From: Bacillus sp. FJAT-49711
Lineage (GTDB): Bacteria > Bacillota > Bacilli > Bacillales > Bacillaceae_C
Length of the DNA: 64,000 bases
Assembly (NCBI RefSeq): GCF_018343715.1
Contig: NZ_JAGYPL010000003.1
Location: 317,784 to 381,783 of the forward strand
Direction: 5' to 3'
Made by a program: the position numbers and the translations under genes. Positions 1-7,827 of this stretch are shown here, piece by piece (the first letter of the stretch is position 1; each line of letters begins with the position of its first letter). Below the pieces are notes generated by a model. That model saw only the letters and a program-made list of their open reading frames with translations. It had not been told where the DNA came from and ran no database searches.

Positions 1-92
1 TATAAATGATACGTTAAGCATGTACAAAAGTGATTGTTTAAAAATGTACAAATTCGATATTAAAACTGCATAATATTTCTGGGGTGAATATT

Positions 93-1382
93 ATGCATTT
101 ACAATTAAACATAAACACAGATATTGAGATTAACAATCTTTTAGATTTACCAAAATTAAAAATGATTATGGAGAGTTTAAAGATGAAGATTAATAAAAGT
201 AAATTGGCACGAGAGATGGGGGTGGATCGGCGGACAATTGAAAAATATCTTGAAGGTTATAAGCCGAAAAATTCCAGGGGGCGTAAATCTAATCTGGATC
301 AGTATTATCAAACGATTTCCTTATTACTGTCTAAGGACTCTAAACAAATCTTTTATTATAAACGGGTCTTATGGCAATACCTAAAGGACAATCACGGTTT
401 AAAGTGTGCTTCATCCACTTTTAGGGCGTACATATCAAGTAAACCGGAATTCCAAAAATACTTTGATTCCGGAAAACGAAAGAAATCCAATACTGAGGTC
501 ATTCGCTTTGAAACACCTCCAGCTGAACAGGCCCAACTGGATTGGAAAGAAAATATTCGATACATCACAAAAGATGGGGAAATTATTTATGTAAATGTTT
601 GTGTACTCTTACTCTCTTATTCAAGGTTTCGAACCTTTCATCTTTCCCTTTCAAAGTCACAGAGCGTGCTATTATCCTTTCTTGTTGAGAGTTTTGAGGC
701 TTTTGGGGGAGTACCGAAAACGATTGTGACGGATAATATGAAAACGATCATGGATGAATCTAGAACTGAATACTCAAAAGGGAAGGTGAATGAACGCTTT
801 TATCAGTTTTCGAAGGATATGGGATTTGGGGTAAAGCCCTGTATAGCCGGAAGACCAAATACAAAGGCCAAGGTAGAAGCTCCAATGAAAATCATTGATG
901 AAATTCATGCCTACCAAGGAAAATTTGATTATGAAGAACTCCATCAATTTGTACAGAATCTGTGTGATCGAATAAATCACAGTTATCATCAGGGAACAGG
1001 AAAAATACCAATACTAGCCTTTAAAAAAGAAAAAGATCTCTTATCCCCATTGCCAAATGTAAGAATAAGAGATTCCTATAAAATCGATCATATACTTGTA
1101 AAAGTAAATACTTCCAATATGATCACCTACAAGTCCAATCAGTATTCAGTTCCCGCTGGATACATAGGAAAAACCGTAGGTTTACAAGTATACGATAACC
1201 ATATCTCTGTTTATTATAGCACGGATTTAATTGTCCAACATTCAATTAGCCCATTAAAAATCAATTATAAACAAGAACATTATGTAGAAACGTTGGCTAG
1301 GGGGCTTCCTCTTACAACGAACATTGAAGAACTAGCTAAGAAAAATCTTGAGGCAATTAATGAGGTGTATAAAAATGAATAG
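93..1382 (+). CDS. istA: IS21 family transposase IstA
   Basis: DDE transposase of about 429 residues that cuts and joins the element ends. An N-terminal helix-turn-helix (about residues 30-55, containing KLAREMGVDRRTIEKYL) is followed by the RNase H-like catalytic core. Candidate catalytic acids are D in QLDWKE, D in VTDNMK and E in KAKVEAP. The C-terminal part resembles the Mu-type beta barrel of IstA proteins. ATG at 93 is preferred over the GTG at 84 because GGGGTGA lies about 7 bases upstream of it. The last 8 bases (ATGAATAG) overlap the istB start, indicating translational coupling. Length is normal for the family and the frame is intact. Confidence 0.92.
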   Translation: MHLQLNINTDIEINNLLDLPKLKMIMESLKMKINKSKLAREMGVDRRTIEKYLEGYKPKNSRGRKSNLDQYYQTISLLLSKDSKQIFYYKRVLWQYLKDNHGLKCASSTFRAYISSKPEFQKYFDSGKRKKSNTEVIRFETPPAEQAQLDWKENIRYITKDGEIIYVNVCVLLLSYSRFRTFHLSLSKSQSVLLSFLVESFEAFGGVPKTIVTDNMKTIMDESRTEYSKGKVNERFYQFSKDMGFGVKPCIAGRPNTKAKVEAPMKIIDEIHAYQGKFDYEELHQFVQNLCDRINHSYHQGTGKIPILAFKKEKDLLSPLPNVRIRDSYKIDHILVKVNTSNMITYKSNQYSVPAGYIGKTVGLQVYDNHISVYYSTDLIVQHSISPLKINYKQEHYVETLARGLPLTTNIEELAKKNLEAINEVYKNE

Positions 1383-2157
1383 TAGTTATGCAAAACTAGT
1401 ACATAATCTGGAGTATTTGAAGTTAAAGCAGATCATTACCCATCTTGATGAAACCATTGATTTTATGACCAATAATCAACTTTCCTTTGTGGATACATTG
1501 ATAAAACTCACGGACTATGAAATTGATATGAAAGAAATTAACATGGTGAAGGCGATGGTGAAGGTTGGGGCTTTCCCTCACTTGAAAGAAATAAAAGATT
1601 TTGATTTTACTTTTCAACCTTCTATTAATAAGCAACAGATACTAGACTTTACAACCTTAAGATTTCTTGAGTCGCAAGAAAACATCGTTTTCTTAGGTCC
1701 TAGTGGCGTAGGAAAAACCCATTTGGCAACCGCTATTGGGATCGCAGCCGCCAAGAAAAGGACGAGTACTTATTTTATAAAATGTAATGACTTAATCATG
1801 AATTTGAAAAGGGCAAAACTTGAAAATAGGCTGGAAACCAGATTAAAACATTATGCCAAGTATAGGTTGCTTATCATCGATGAAATTGGCTATCTGCCAA
1901 TTGATGCAGAAGATGCCAAGTTGTTTTTCCAGCTAATTGACATGAGATATGAAAAGAAAAGCACCATACTAACGACAAACGCCAATTTTAAAACATGGGG
2001 TGATATATTTCAGGATCCTAAGTTGGCCAATGCCATTTTGGACCGAGTCCTCCATCACGCAACAGTAGTAAATATTATTGGGGATTCTTATCGACTAAAA
2101 AATCACTTTGATAAGGAAAACGAAATGAATGAAAAAGGAGATAGACAGAATGAGTAG
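1375..2157 (+). CDS. istB: IS21 family helper ATPase IstB
   Basis: AAA+ ATPase of about 260 residues that assembles with target DNA and stimulates IstA. It shows a Walker A motif GPSGVGKTHLA (about residue 106), a Walker B motif LLIIDEIGYLP and the sensor-type stretch ILTTNANF. ATG at 1375 is chosen because GAGGTG precedes it and because it overlaps the istA stop codon in the ATGAATAG junction; a longer upstream reading would lie inside istA. The 3' end overlaps the next small gene by the equivalent junction ATGAGTAG. Confidence 0.93.
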   Translation: MNSSYAKLVHNLEYLKLKQIITHLDETIDFMTNNQLSFVDTLIKLTDYEIDMKEINMVKAMVKVGAFPHLKEIKDFDFTFQPSINKQQILDFTTLRFLESQENIVFLGPSGVGKTHLATAIGIAAAKKRTSTYFIKCNDLIMNLKRAKLENRLETRLKHYAKYRLLIIDEIGYLPIDAEDAKLFFQLIDMRYEKKSTILTTNANFKTWGDIFQDPKLANAILDRVLHHATVVNIIGDSYRLKNHFDKENEMNEKGDRQNE

Positions 2158-2461
2158 GTACACAGTGGAGGAAATTACTAAGTTTTTTCATTCTCATGAA
2201 GTAAAATGCCAAAGCAGTGACGTTCAAAAATGGATTAATAAAACAGGTGGCCCTAGTAACGATGAGGAACTTACGGATTGGGATATGTTTGATTTTAGTG
2301 AATGGTGGAGTTATCAAGGTACAGCATATGAAGATGGAATTGATGATAAAACAAAAATCGCAAGATTATTAGAGGAAATAGAAGATTTGAAACGTGAAAA
2401 GTACAAGCTAATGGATGAAATAAATACGCTTGAGCAACGATTAGATATTTTACCATTTTAG
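2150..2461 (+). CDS. Small third gene of the IS21 element, unknown function
   Basis: Predicted protein of 103 residues, acidic and without recognised catalytic motifs. The N-terminal half has the pattern YTVEEITKFF...VQKWI, suggestive of a small helical DNA-binding or adaptor domain. The C-terminal 40 residues (IARLLEEIEDLKREKYKLM) look like a short coiled coil. ATG at 2150 has AAGGAG 9 bases upstream and overlaps the istB stop by 8 bases, copying the istA/istB junction, so it appears to be a genuine third member of the transposition operon. It lies inside the terminal inverted repeats. Function is not known from the sequence. Confidence 0.7.
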   Translation: MSRYTVEEITKFFHSHEVKCQSSDVQKWINKTGGPSNDEELTDWDMFDFSEWWSYQGTAYEDGIDDKTKIARLLEEIEDLKREKYKLMDEINTLEQRLDILPF

Positions 2462-2574
2462 CTTTTTACCTCTAATTCGGGGCAAACACAATACTCAATA
2501 AGTCTTGCCCCGAAAAAACGAAAATGTACATTCTAAAACAGTCAAATATGTACATAATTTCATTGACATTTATA

Positions 2575-2796
2575 ATGTTGACTTATCGAAGGGAAGAGGA
2601 CAAGAAGTTTGCTAGTCGATGGGCGCTGAAGCTAGACATAGAAAAGCGGAAGCGCCCGTTTATCGACGTACAAACTTCAGGGACTCTACTGAGATAAAGG
2701 AAACACGAGGAGCCGATAGGACGAAGCGATGTTGACTTATCGAAGGGAAGAGGACAAGAAGTTTGCTAGTCGAGGGGCGCTTAAGCTAGACAACAA
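2575..2796 (+). repeat. Dispersed Bacillaceae-type intergenic repeat, one half copy plus one full copy
   Basis: A full copy runs from about 2640 to 2793. It begins AGAAAAGCGGAAGCGCC, has a central GAGATAAAGGAAACACGAGG and ends with GCTAGTCG..GGCGC..AAGCTAGACA. A second copy, containing only the 3' half, occupies 2575-2637 and directly abuts the IS21 element. The two 3' halves are nearly identical. Related copies occur elsewhere in the window. This explains the 370-base gene-free stretch between the IS element and yclP, together with the terminator at its end. Confidence 0.85.
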
Positions 2797-2827
2797 AAAA
2801 AACGACCAAGAGAATATCTCTTGGTCG
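2793..2827 (-). terminator. Terminator of the yclNOP operon
   Basis: On the minus strand an 11-bp perfect stem (CGACCAAGAGA/TCTCTTGGTCG, 3-base loop) is followed by a run of eight T. It lies just after the yclP stop codon. Confidence 0.9.
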
Positions 2828-2831
2828 GATG

Positions 2832-3593
2832 CTATGAATTAAAATAAACGCAAATGCGGCAGTTATTTAATTGTTGGATTGGGATATCCATATCGTAAAT
2901 TTCTCTTAAAGAATCGGATTGAATGATTTCCTCCGTTGGCCCATCCTTCACGACACGTCCGTTTTTTAAAGCGACAATGCGATCAGAGTATACGGATGCA
3001 AAATTAATATCATGGAGTACAATCACTACTGTTTTTCCGAGTTCATTTACTAGTCTGCGCAAAATTTTCATAATTTGAACAGAATGCTTCATATCGAGAT
3101 TATTTAATGGCTCATCAAGTAAAATATAATCTGTATCTTGAGCAATGACCATCGCAATAAAGGCACGTTGACGCTGTCCACCAGATAGTTCTTCAATATA
3201 AGCATCTTCCATATCTACCAAAGCCATATATTCAAGGGCTTCATCAACTTTCCTTTTATCCTCTTCAGTCAATCTCCCTTTGGAATATGGAAATCGTCCA
3301 AAGGAAACTAATTCGCGGATAGTCAAACGGACATTCATATAATTGGATTGCTTCAAAATCGATACTTTCTTTGAAAATTCATTAGCCTTCATCCCACGTG
3401 CATTCGTCTTATCAACAAGCACTTCTCCTGTATCTGCATCCAACAAGCGGCTCACCATTGAAAGCAAAGTTGATTTCCCCGCGCCATTTGGTCCGATAAA
3501 CGAAGTAATTTGTCCTCTTTGTATATCAACTGTCACATCTTCCACGACATGTTTTTTTCCGTACAATTTTGACAAACCCCGTACTTGTATCAT
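2832..3593 (-). CDS. yclP: Iron-siderophore ABC transporter ATP-binding protein (YclP-like)
   Basis: Cytoplasmic ATPase of 253 residues that powers uptake of a ferric siderophore, by similarity to the Bacillus YclNOPQ petrobactin system. Walker A is GPNGAGKST (about residue 34), the signature is LSGGQRQRAF, Walker B is YILLDEPL and the switch histidine is in VLHDINFAS. Length matches YclP (about 252). The start overlaps the end of yclO by 4 bases, so the three genes form one operon read from the Fur-controlled promoter upstream of yclN. The siderophore identity is inferred from overall resemblance and gene order. Confidence 0.88.
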   Translation of the reverse strand: MIQVRGLSKLYGKKHVVEDVTVDIQRGQITSFIGPNGAGKSTLLSMVSRLLDADTGEVLVDKTNARGMKANEFSKKVSILKQSNYMNVRLTIRELVSFGRFPYSKGRLTEEDKRKVDEALEYMALVDMEDAYIEELSGGQRQRAFIAMVIAQDTDYILLDEPLNNLDMKHSVQIMKILRRLVNELGKTVVIVLHDINFASVYSDRIVALKNGRVVKDGPTEEIIQSDSLREIYDMDIPIQQLNNCRICVYFNS

Positions 3594-4540
3594 GTGGATC
3601 GACTCTCCTTCAGTAATAAATAGATGAAGTACACTCCACCTATGAAATTAATAATGACACTTAGCGTTGTTGAGAACGTAAAAATTCGTTCTACAACCCA
3701 TTGACCACCAATCAGGGCAATTACACTCATGAGTGAGGCACCACTAATTAATATTCCGTGTTTATACGTTTTAAAAAATTGATATGATAAATTTGCTACA
3801 ATTAAGCCGAAAAATGTAATCGGCCCTACAAGAGCTGTTGAAACAGAAATAAGAATAGCTGAAGTAACAAGCATTTGCTTTACAATTTTATCGTAAGCAA
3901 CTCCGAGATTAATCGCTGTTTCTCTACCTAAAGACAATACATCTAAATATGGAATCGACTTCCAGCCGATAATGATGATTAATCCAATAACAAGCAACGA
4001 GAGCCAAACAAGATCTCCATTCACATTATTGAAACTTGCAAACATTCGATCTTGCACAATTTGAAACTCATTCGGATCAATTAATACTTGCAAAAAGGTT
4101 GAAATACTTTGGAAAAAGGTGCCAACGATGATTCCAATTAATAGTAAAAAGTAAATCGGACGCTGACCTTTTTTAAATAAAAACTGATACATCAGTAAAG
4201 CAAAAACAACCATTGCAAGGACGGATAGAATAAAATTGACTTGCTTATTGACAATCGTAATGTGATTAGAACCTAAAAAGAAAATAGCTAACGTTTGAAT
4301 AAGTAAATAAAGTGAATCTAGTCCCATAATGCTCGGAGTTAAAATCCGATTATGTGTAATCGTCTGGAACACGACGGTTGCATAGGAAACGGCGACCCCT
4401 GTCAACACCATTGCGAGTACTTTTATTCCTCTTCTAGGCAACGCATAGTCAAAGCTTCCGTTTAACTGATGAAATAAATAAAGACCCACACAACCCGCAG
4501 CGACCAGTGCAAGTATTGTGATTTTAGTTGAATTACGCAT
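3590..4540 (-). CDS. yclO: Iron-siderophore ABC transporter permease (YclO-like)
   Basis: Polytopic membrane permease of 316 residues, FecCD/BtuC family, forming the channel together with YclN. About eight to nine hydrophobic segments are visible. The C-terminal region contains the family-typical stretch SAILISVSTALVGPITFFGL, which corresponds to the loop contacting the ATPase. Length is close to B. subtilis YclO (315). It overlaps yclN by 8 bases and yclP by 4, with GAGGAAAG ahead of its ATG, indicating tightly coupled translation. Confidence 0.87.
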   Translation of the reverse strand: MRNSTKITILALVAAGCVGLYLFHQLNGSFDYALPRRGIKVLAMVLTGVAVSYATVVFQTITHNRILTPSIMGLDSLYLLIQTLAIFFLGSNHITIVNKQVNFILSVLAMVVFALLMYQFLFKKGQRPIYFLLLIGIIVGTFFQSISTFLQVLIDPNEFQIVQDRMFASFNNVNGDLVWLSLLVIGLIIIIGWKSIPYLDVLSLGRETAINLGVAYDKIVKQMLVTSAILISVSTALVGPITFFGLIVANLSYQFFKTYKHGILISGASLMSVIALIGGQWVVERIFTFSTTLSVIINFIGGVYFIYLLLKESRST

Positions 4541-5483
4541 ATGCTTTCCTCCGGAACAGTAAGTAAAGGAATATACCGCTTCCGATTACCCCGACCATTA
4601 AGCTAATGGAAATTTCGTATGGATAAATGAGCACACGTCCCAAAATATCACATACTAATAAGAAGATTGCGCCCAGAAGCGCTGTATGCGGCAATGTTTT
4701 TTGTAAGTGGTCGCCTTTAAAAATAGAGACAATATTTGGAATGATCAAGCCTAAGAATGGAATCATCCCGACTGTCAATACTACGGTCGCTGTGATTAGG
4801 GCCACAAGAATTAATCCAAGATTTACAACTCGTTTATAAGCAAGGCCTAAGTTTTTGGAAAAATCCTCCCCCATCCCCGCTACGGTAAACCGGTTTGCAT
4901 ATAAATAAGCAATCAGAAGAACAGGAATGCTAATATATAGAAGTTCATAACGCCCTTTCATAATCATAGAAAAATCTCCTTGCAGCCAGGCAGACATATT
5001 TTGAATAATGTCAGCACGATACGCAAAGAATGTCGTAACCGAAGATAATATATTCCCAAACATTAAACCAACGAGTGGAATGAAAATGGCATCTTTAAAC
5101 TTGATCCTGTCCAATATTTGCATAAAAAGCAATGTTCCACCAAGAGCAAAAGCAAAAGCAACAACCATTTTTTCTAAAGTTGAAGCATTTGCAAATAAAA
5201 GCATAGAAACGAGAATTCCGAGCCTAGTAGCATCTAAAGTCCCAGCTGTTGTTGGTGATACAAATTTATTGCGACTAAGCTGCTGCATAATAAGTCCAGC
5301 AATACTCATTCCTGCCCCCGCTAGGATGACAGCCATGAGTCTTGGCAGACGGCTAATAAGAAAAATTTGCGTCTCCTCGGACTGAAAGTTGAGAAGATCA
5401 AGAGGTGTTATATTACTGACACCAATAAATAATGATAGAATTGCTGCGAGAATTAATGCGGTAATTAAGTACCATGTTTTCAT
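4533..5483 (-). CDS. yclN: Iron-siderophore ABC transporter permease (YclN-like)
   Basis: First gene of the operon; FecCD-family permease of 316 residues with about nine membrane segments and the conserved stretch TATVVLTVGMIPFLGLIIPN near residue 240. An ATG 12 bases further upstream is possible, but GGAG lies 6 bases before the ATG at 5483 and that start gives exactly the YclN length. The promoter and two Fur boxes lie immediately upstream. No substrate-binding lipoprotein (YclQ) gene follows yclP, unlike B. subtilis. Confidence 0.86.
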   Translation of the reverse strand: MKTWYLITALILAAILSLFIGVSNITPLDLLNFQSEETQIFLISRLPRLMAVILAGAGMSIAGLIMQQLSRNKFVSPTTAGTLDATRLGILVSMLLFANASTLEKMVVAFAFALGGTLLFMQILDRIKFKDAIFIPLVGLMFGNILSSVTTFFAYRADIIQNMSAWLQGDFSMIMKGRYELLYISIPVLLIAYLYANRFTVAGMGEDFSKNLGLAYKRVVNLGLILVALITATVVLTVGMIPFLGLIIPNIVSIFKGDHLQKTLPHTALLGAIFLLVCDILGRVLIYPYEISISLMVGVIGSGIFLYLLFRRKAYA

Positions 5484-5522
5484 AAATGACTCCATATTAT
5501 ATTAATCTTATAGATTGTTAAT

Positions 5523-5537
5523 TGAAAATCGTTATCA
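5523..5537 (-). promoter_or_regulatory. fur box: Fur box 1 (promoter-proximal)
   Basis: The 15-mer TGAAAATCGTTATCA matches the 7-1-7 Fur consensus TGATAATNATTATCA at 13 of 15 positions. It lies just downstream of the -10 element of the yclN promoter, where bound Fur-Fe would block transcription. Confidence 0.8.
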
Positions 5538-5550
5538 ATACATCGAGTTT

Positions 5551-5578
5551 ATTATAACACGAGGGTTTTTCAAGTCAA
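5551..5578 (-). promoter_or_regulatory. SigA-type promoter of yclNOP
   Basis: On the minus strand TTGACT (5578-5573) and TATAAT (5556-5551) are separated by 16 bases. The promoter is flanked by Fur boxes on both sides. Confidence 0.75.
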
Positions 5579-5586
5579 CACACGCC

Positions 5587-5601
5587 TGATAATCATTATC
5601 A
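5587..5601. promoter_or_regulatory. fur box: Fur box 2 (perfect 7-1-7)
   Basis: TGATAATCATTATCA is a perfect 7-1-7 inverted repeat identical to the Fur consensus. It is centred 64 bp from Fur box 1, just upstream of the -35 of the yclN promoter and about 110 bp upstream of cstA. It most likely serves yclN. Confidence 0.88.
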
Positions 5602-5668
5602 ATCAACCGCTAAATGTGAACAACTTCCAACTTTTTGCTCTTTTCAAGGTAGGTTCCCAATGATAATA

Positions 5669-5682
5669 TGAAAGCGCATCCA
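5669..5682 (+). promoter_or_regulatory. cre: Candidate cre (CcpA) site before cstA
   Basis: TGAAAGCGCATCCA matches the cre consensus TGWAANCGNTNWCA at 12 of 14 positions. It follows directly after a TATAAT-like GATAAT at 5662-5667, so bound CcpA would cover the transcription start. Carbon-catabolite repression of CstA-type genes is known in Bacillus. Confidence 0.5.
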
Positions 5683-5703
5683 TAATAAAAAGGAGGTTGC
5701 TCA

Positions 5704-7161
5704 ATGATCACTTTTTTTGCTGCAATTATTTTGTTAGTTGTAAGTTATTTCACTTATGGAAAGTACGTTGAAAAGGTCTTTGGAATGAAGGAGAATCGTC
5801 AGACTCCCGCTTACACGCTTGCAGATGGATTAGATTATGTCCCAATGGGGAAACAACGCAACTCTCTCATACAATTGTTGAATATTGCCGGAGTTGGACC
5901 TATTTTTGGTCCAATTATGGGCGCATTATACGGCCCTGTTGCATTCCTATGGATTGTTTTTGGAGCGATATTCGCTGGTGCTGTCCACGATTATTTGACG
6001 GGTATGATATCGTTAAGAAATCGCGGAGCTCACTTGCCTGAACTAGCCGGCATGTTTCTTGGAAAAGCTTTTAAGCATGTTGTTAACGCGTTCTCGATTT
6101 TATTGCTTATTCTAGTTGGAACCGTCTTTGTTACTGCACCTGCAGAACTACTTGGTGATTTAACAAAAGGATGGATGTCCGTTGGGATTTGGATTGCCAT
6201 TATTTTTGCCTATTATCTTTTAGCTACTTTACTGCCAATCGATAAGATTATAGGAAGAATCTATCCTATTCTTGGCTTGATCTTATTGATAAGTGCTGTT
6301 GGAATTGGGGGAGCACTTATTTTCCAAGGACACCATATTCCTGAGTTGTCTCTTGCAAATATGCATCCTGATAATCTACCGATTTTCCCAATTCTATTTA
6401 TAACGATTGCGTGTGGAGCTTTATCTGGGTTCCATGCAACACAGTCACCAATTATTTCACGTACAACTAAAAGAGAATCACAAGGACGTTATATTTTTTA
6501 CGGAATGATGATTGCTGAAGCCATTATCGCTATGATATGGGCTGCAGCCGCCATGTCAATTTTTGATGGAGCTTCGTTGAACCAGTTGCTTGCTGAAGTA
6601 GGACCAGCTGGGATTGTAAAAGAAGTTTCTATTACCACACTCGGTGCAGTATTTGGAACGATTGCGGTACTTGGAGTTATTGTTCTTCCGATTACTTCAG
6701 GAGATACTGCCTTTAGAAGTGCACGCATGATTATTGCAGATTATATTGGATTAGCCCAAAAGAAATTTGGAAACCGACTATGGATTACTATTCCGATGTT
6801 TGTCATTTCCATCATTCTTACGCAAATGGATTTTAATATTCTTTGGCGATACTTTGCCTGGGCGAACCAATCCACTGCCATGATTGCATTATGGGTAGGT
6901 GCAATGTATTTAGCTTTGCAGAAGAAAAATTATTGGATCGCAGCAATTCCCGCAATATTTATAACGATGACAACCTTTACGTTCATCCTCAATGCGCAGA
7001 TTGGTTTTAAATTACCAATGAATGTATCCTATTTTATCGCGAGTATTATAACGATTATTATTATCGCCGGTTTCTTTTTGGGACTAAGAGCAAAACTCAA
7101 TGCCGCTGAAAAAGGAATAAAGCCAATTATTCTGGATGATGGATTAGGAAAGGCGTCCTAA
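5704..7161 (+). CDS. cstA: Carbon starvation protein CstA family permease
   Basis: Membrane permease of 485 residues, shorter than the 600-700-residue CstA/YjiY proteins but with the family hallmarks QLLNIAGVGPIFGPIMGALYGP (about residues 57-78), GAVHDYLTGMISLRNRG and GDTAFRSARMIIAD. About 13-14 hydrophobic segments span the protein. Family members take up peptides or pyruvate when carbon is scarce. AAAGGAGG stands 8 bases before the ATG. A candidate cre site overlaps the promoter and a strong terminator follows, so this is a single-gene transcription unit divergent from yclN. Confidence 0.88.
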   Translation: MITFFAAIILLVVSYFTYGKYVEKVFGMKENRQTPAYTLADGLDYVPMGKQRNSLIQLLNIAGVGPIFGPIMGALYGPVAFLWIVFGAIFAGAVHDYLTGMISLRNRGAHLPELAGMFLGKAFKHVVNAFSILLLILVGTVFVTAPAELLGDLTKGWMSVGIWIAIIFAYYLLATLLPIDKIIGRIYPILGLILLISAVGIGGALIFQGHHIPELSLANMHPDNLPIFPILFITIACGALSGFHATQSPIISRTTKRESQGRYIFYGMMIAEAIIAMIWAAAAMSIFDGASLNQLLAEVGPAGIVKEVSITTLGAVFGTIAVLGVIVLPITSGDTAFRSARMIIADYIGLAQKKFGNRLWITIPMFVISIILTQMDFNILWRYFAWANQSTAMIALWVGAMYLALQKKNYWIAAIPAIFITMTTFTFILNAQIGFKLPMNVSYFIASIITIIIIAGFFLGLRAKLNAAEKGIKPIILDDGLGKAS

Positions 7162-7191
7162 ACCATTTTTAAAAACCCGAGCACTATTTCT

Positions 7192-7230
7192 GGCTGTTGA
7201 CAATTATTTGGTCAACAGCCTCTTTCTGTT
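7192..7230 (+). terminator. Terminator of cstA
   Basis: A 10-bp perfect stem (GGCTGTTGAC/GTCAACAGCC) with a 9-base loop is followed by a T-rich stretch. Confidence 0.85.
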
Positions 7231-7385
7231 CCCAATTTTAATTCTTCCTATATTAACAAAAACGTGGAAATGAATGTATCGGAAAGCTGTTTTGTACATG
7301 GATAAAAAAACAATAATTTAAGAAGACTATAAGATGATTGCGAAGTTTTCAGACGCTAAATTTTATTTAGAAGGGATTGTAAATA

Positions 7386-7766
7386 ATGAATAATCAACAG
7401 CAGGGACAAAGCTATAAGGAACAGCAAGTTCAACAACAGCAGCAAGAAATAATACAAAATCAGACACAAATGGAGCAGCAATTCCAAAGCCAAAAAAAGC
7501 AAGCACTTCAAGCAATGCAGCAAGCAGAACAAACAATCCAGCAAAGTGCATCCATGGTCGATATGCAGTCCTTACAACAAGCACAGCAACAACTCCAACA
7601 AGCTACCGGGCAGCTAAATCAAATGCAAGGACTAGCCGCTGAACAATCAACAACCCCAGAACAACAACAGCTCCAGCAAGTTCAACAACAAATTGAACAA
7701 GCAGCTCAAACCCTCCAGCTTATCCAATCCCTAAATAGCGGCAATAATAGTTTTAAAAAGGGATGA
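7386..7766 (+). CDS. Glutamine-rich low-complexity protein, unknown function
   Basis: Predicted protein of 126 residues of which about 49 are glutamine, arranged in runs such as QQVQQQQQE and QQAQQQLQQ. It has no signal peptide or membrane segment. The spacing of L, M and I residues between the glutamines suggests a long amphipathic helix or coiled coil. AAGGGA precedes the ATG by about 9 bases. The C-terminus (NSGNNSFKKG) is unlike the repeats. Similar Q-rich small proteins occur in Bacillus genomes, but I recognise no characterised one. Open frames on the opposite strand here are compositional shadows. Confidence 0.65.
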   Translation: MNNQQQGQSYKEQQVQQQQQEIIQNQTQMEQQFQSQKKQALQAMQQAEQTIQQSASMVDMQSLQQAQQQLQQATGQLNQMQGLAAEQSTTPEQQQLQQVQQQIEQAAQTLQLIQSLNSGNNSFKKG

Positions 7767-7793
7767 ACGAGATTGTGTGTAAATTGTGTGAGA

Positions 7794-7822
7794 ATTGCGT
7801 GAGTGCCTGGCACTCACACAAT
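7794..7822. terminator. Palindrome with GTGCCTGGCAC core, probable bidirectional terminator
   Basis: The arms ATTGCGTGAGTGCC and GGCACTCACACAAT form a 14-bp stem with one mismatch and a single central base. It lies between two convergent genes. The surrounding 40 bases repeat ATTGTGTGAG-like words three more times. Confidence 0.55.
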
Positions 7823-7827
7823 TTCAC

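Larger units (their letters stand above)
1..2574 (+). mobile_element. IS21-family insertion sequence with three genes
   Basis: The element carries istA and istB plus a third small gene. Its ends are imperfect inverted repeats: positions 1-56 match the reverse complement of 2519-2574. Each end holds two TGTACA boxes 24 bp apart (21-26 and 45-50 on the left; 2525-2530 and 2549-2554 on the right), the multiple terminal repeats typical of IS21. The exact tips are uncertain. TG...CA ends would be 7 and 2568, but the inverted repeat continues outward through TATAAATG to position 1, and the flanking dispersed repeat resumes at about 2575, so the left tip may lie at or beyond the window edge. No target duplication can be confirmed. 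All three genes are intact. Confidence 0.85.

Noticed and set aside
5587-5601. Fur control of cstA by Fur box 2
   Set aside because: The box is nearer to the yclN promoter and more than 60 bases from the cstA -10-like word; iron control of cstA has no further support.
7356-7584. Minus-strand leucine-rich and hydrophobic frames opposite the Q-rich gene
   Set aside because: Antisense of CAG/CAA codons gives CTG/TTG leucines, so the hydrophobic look is compositional.
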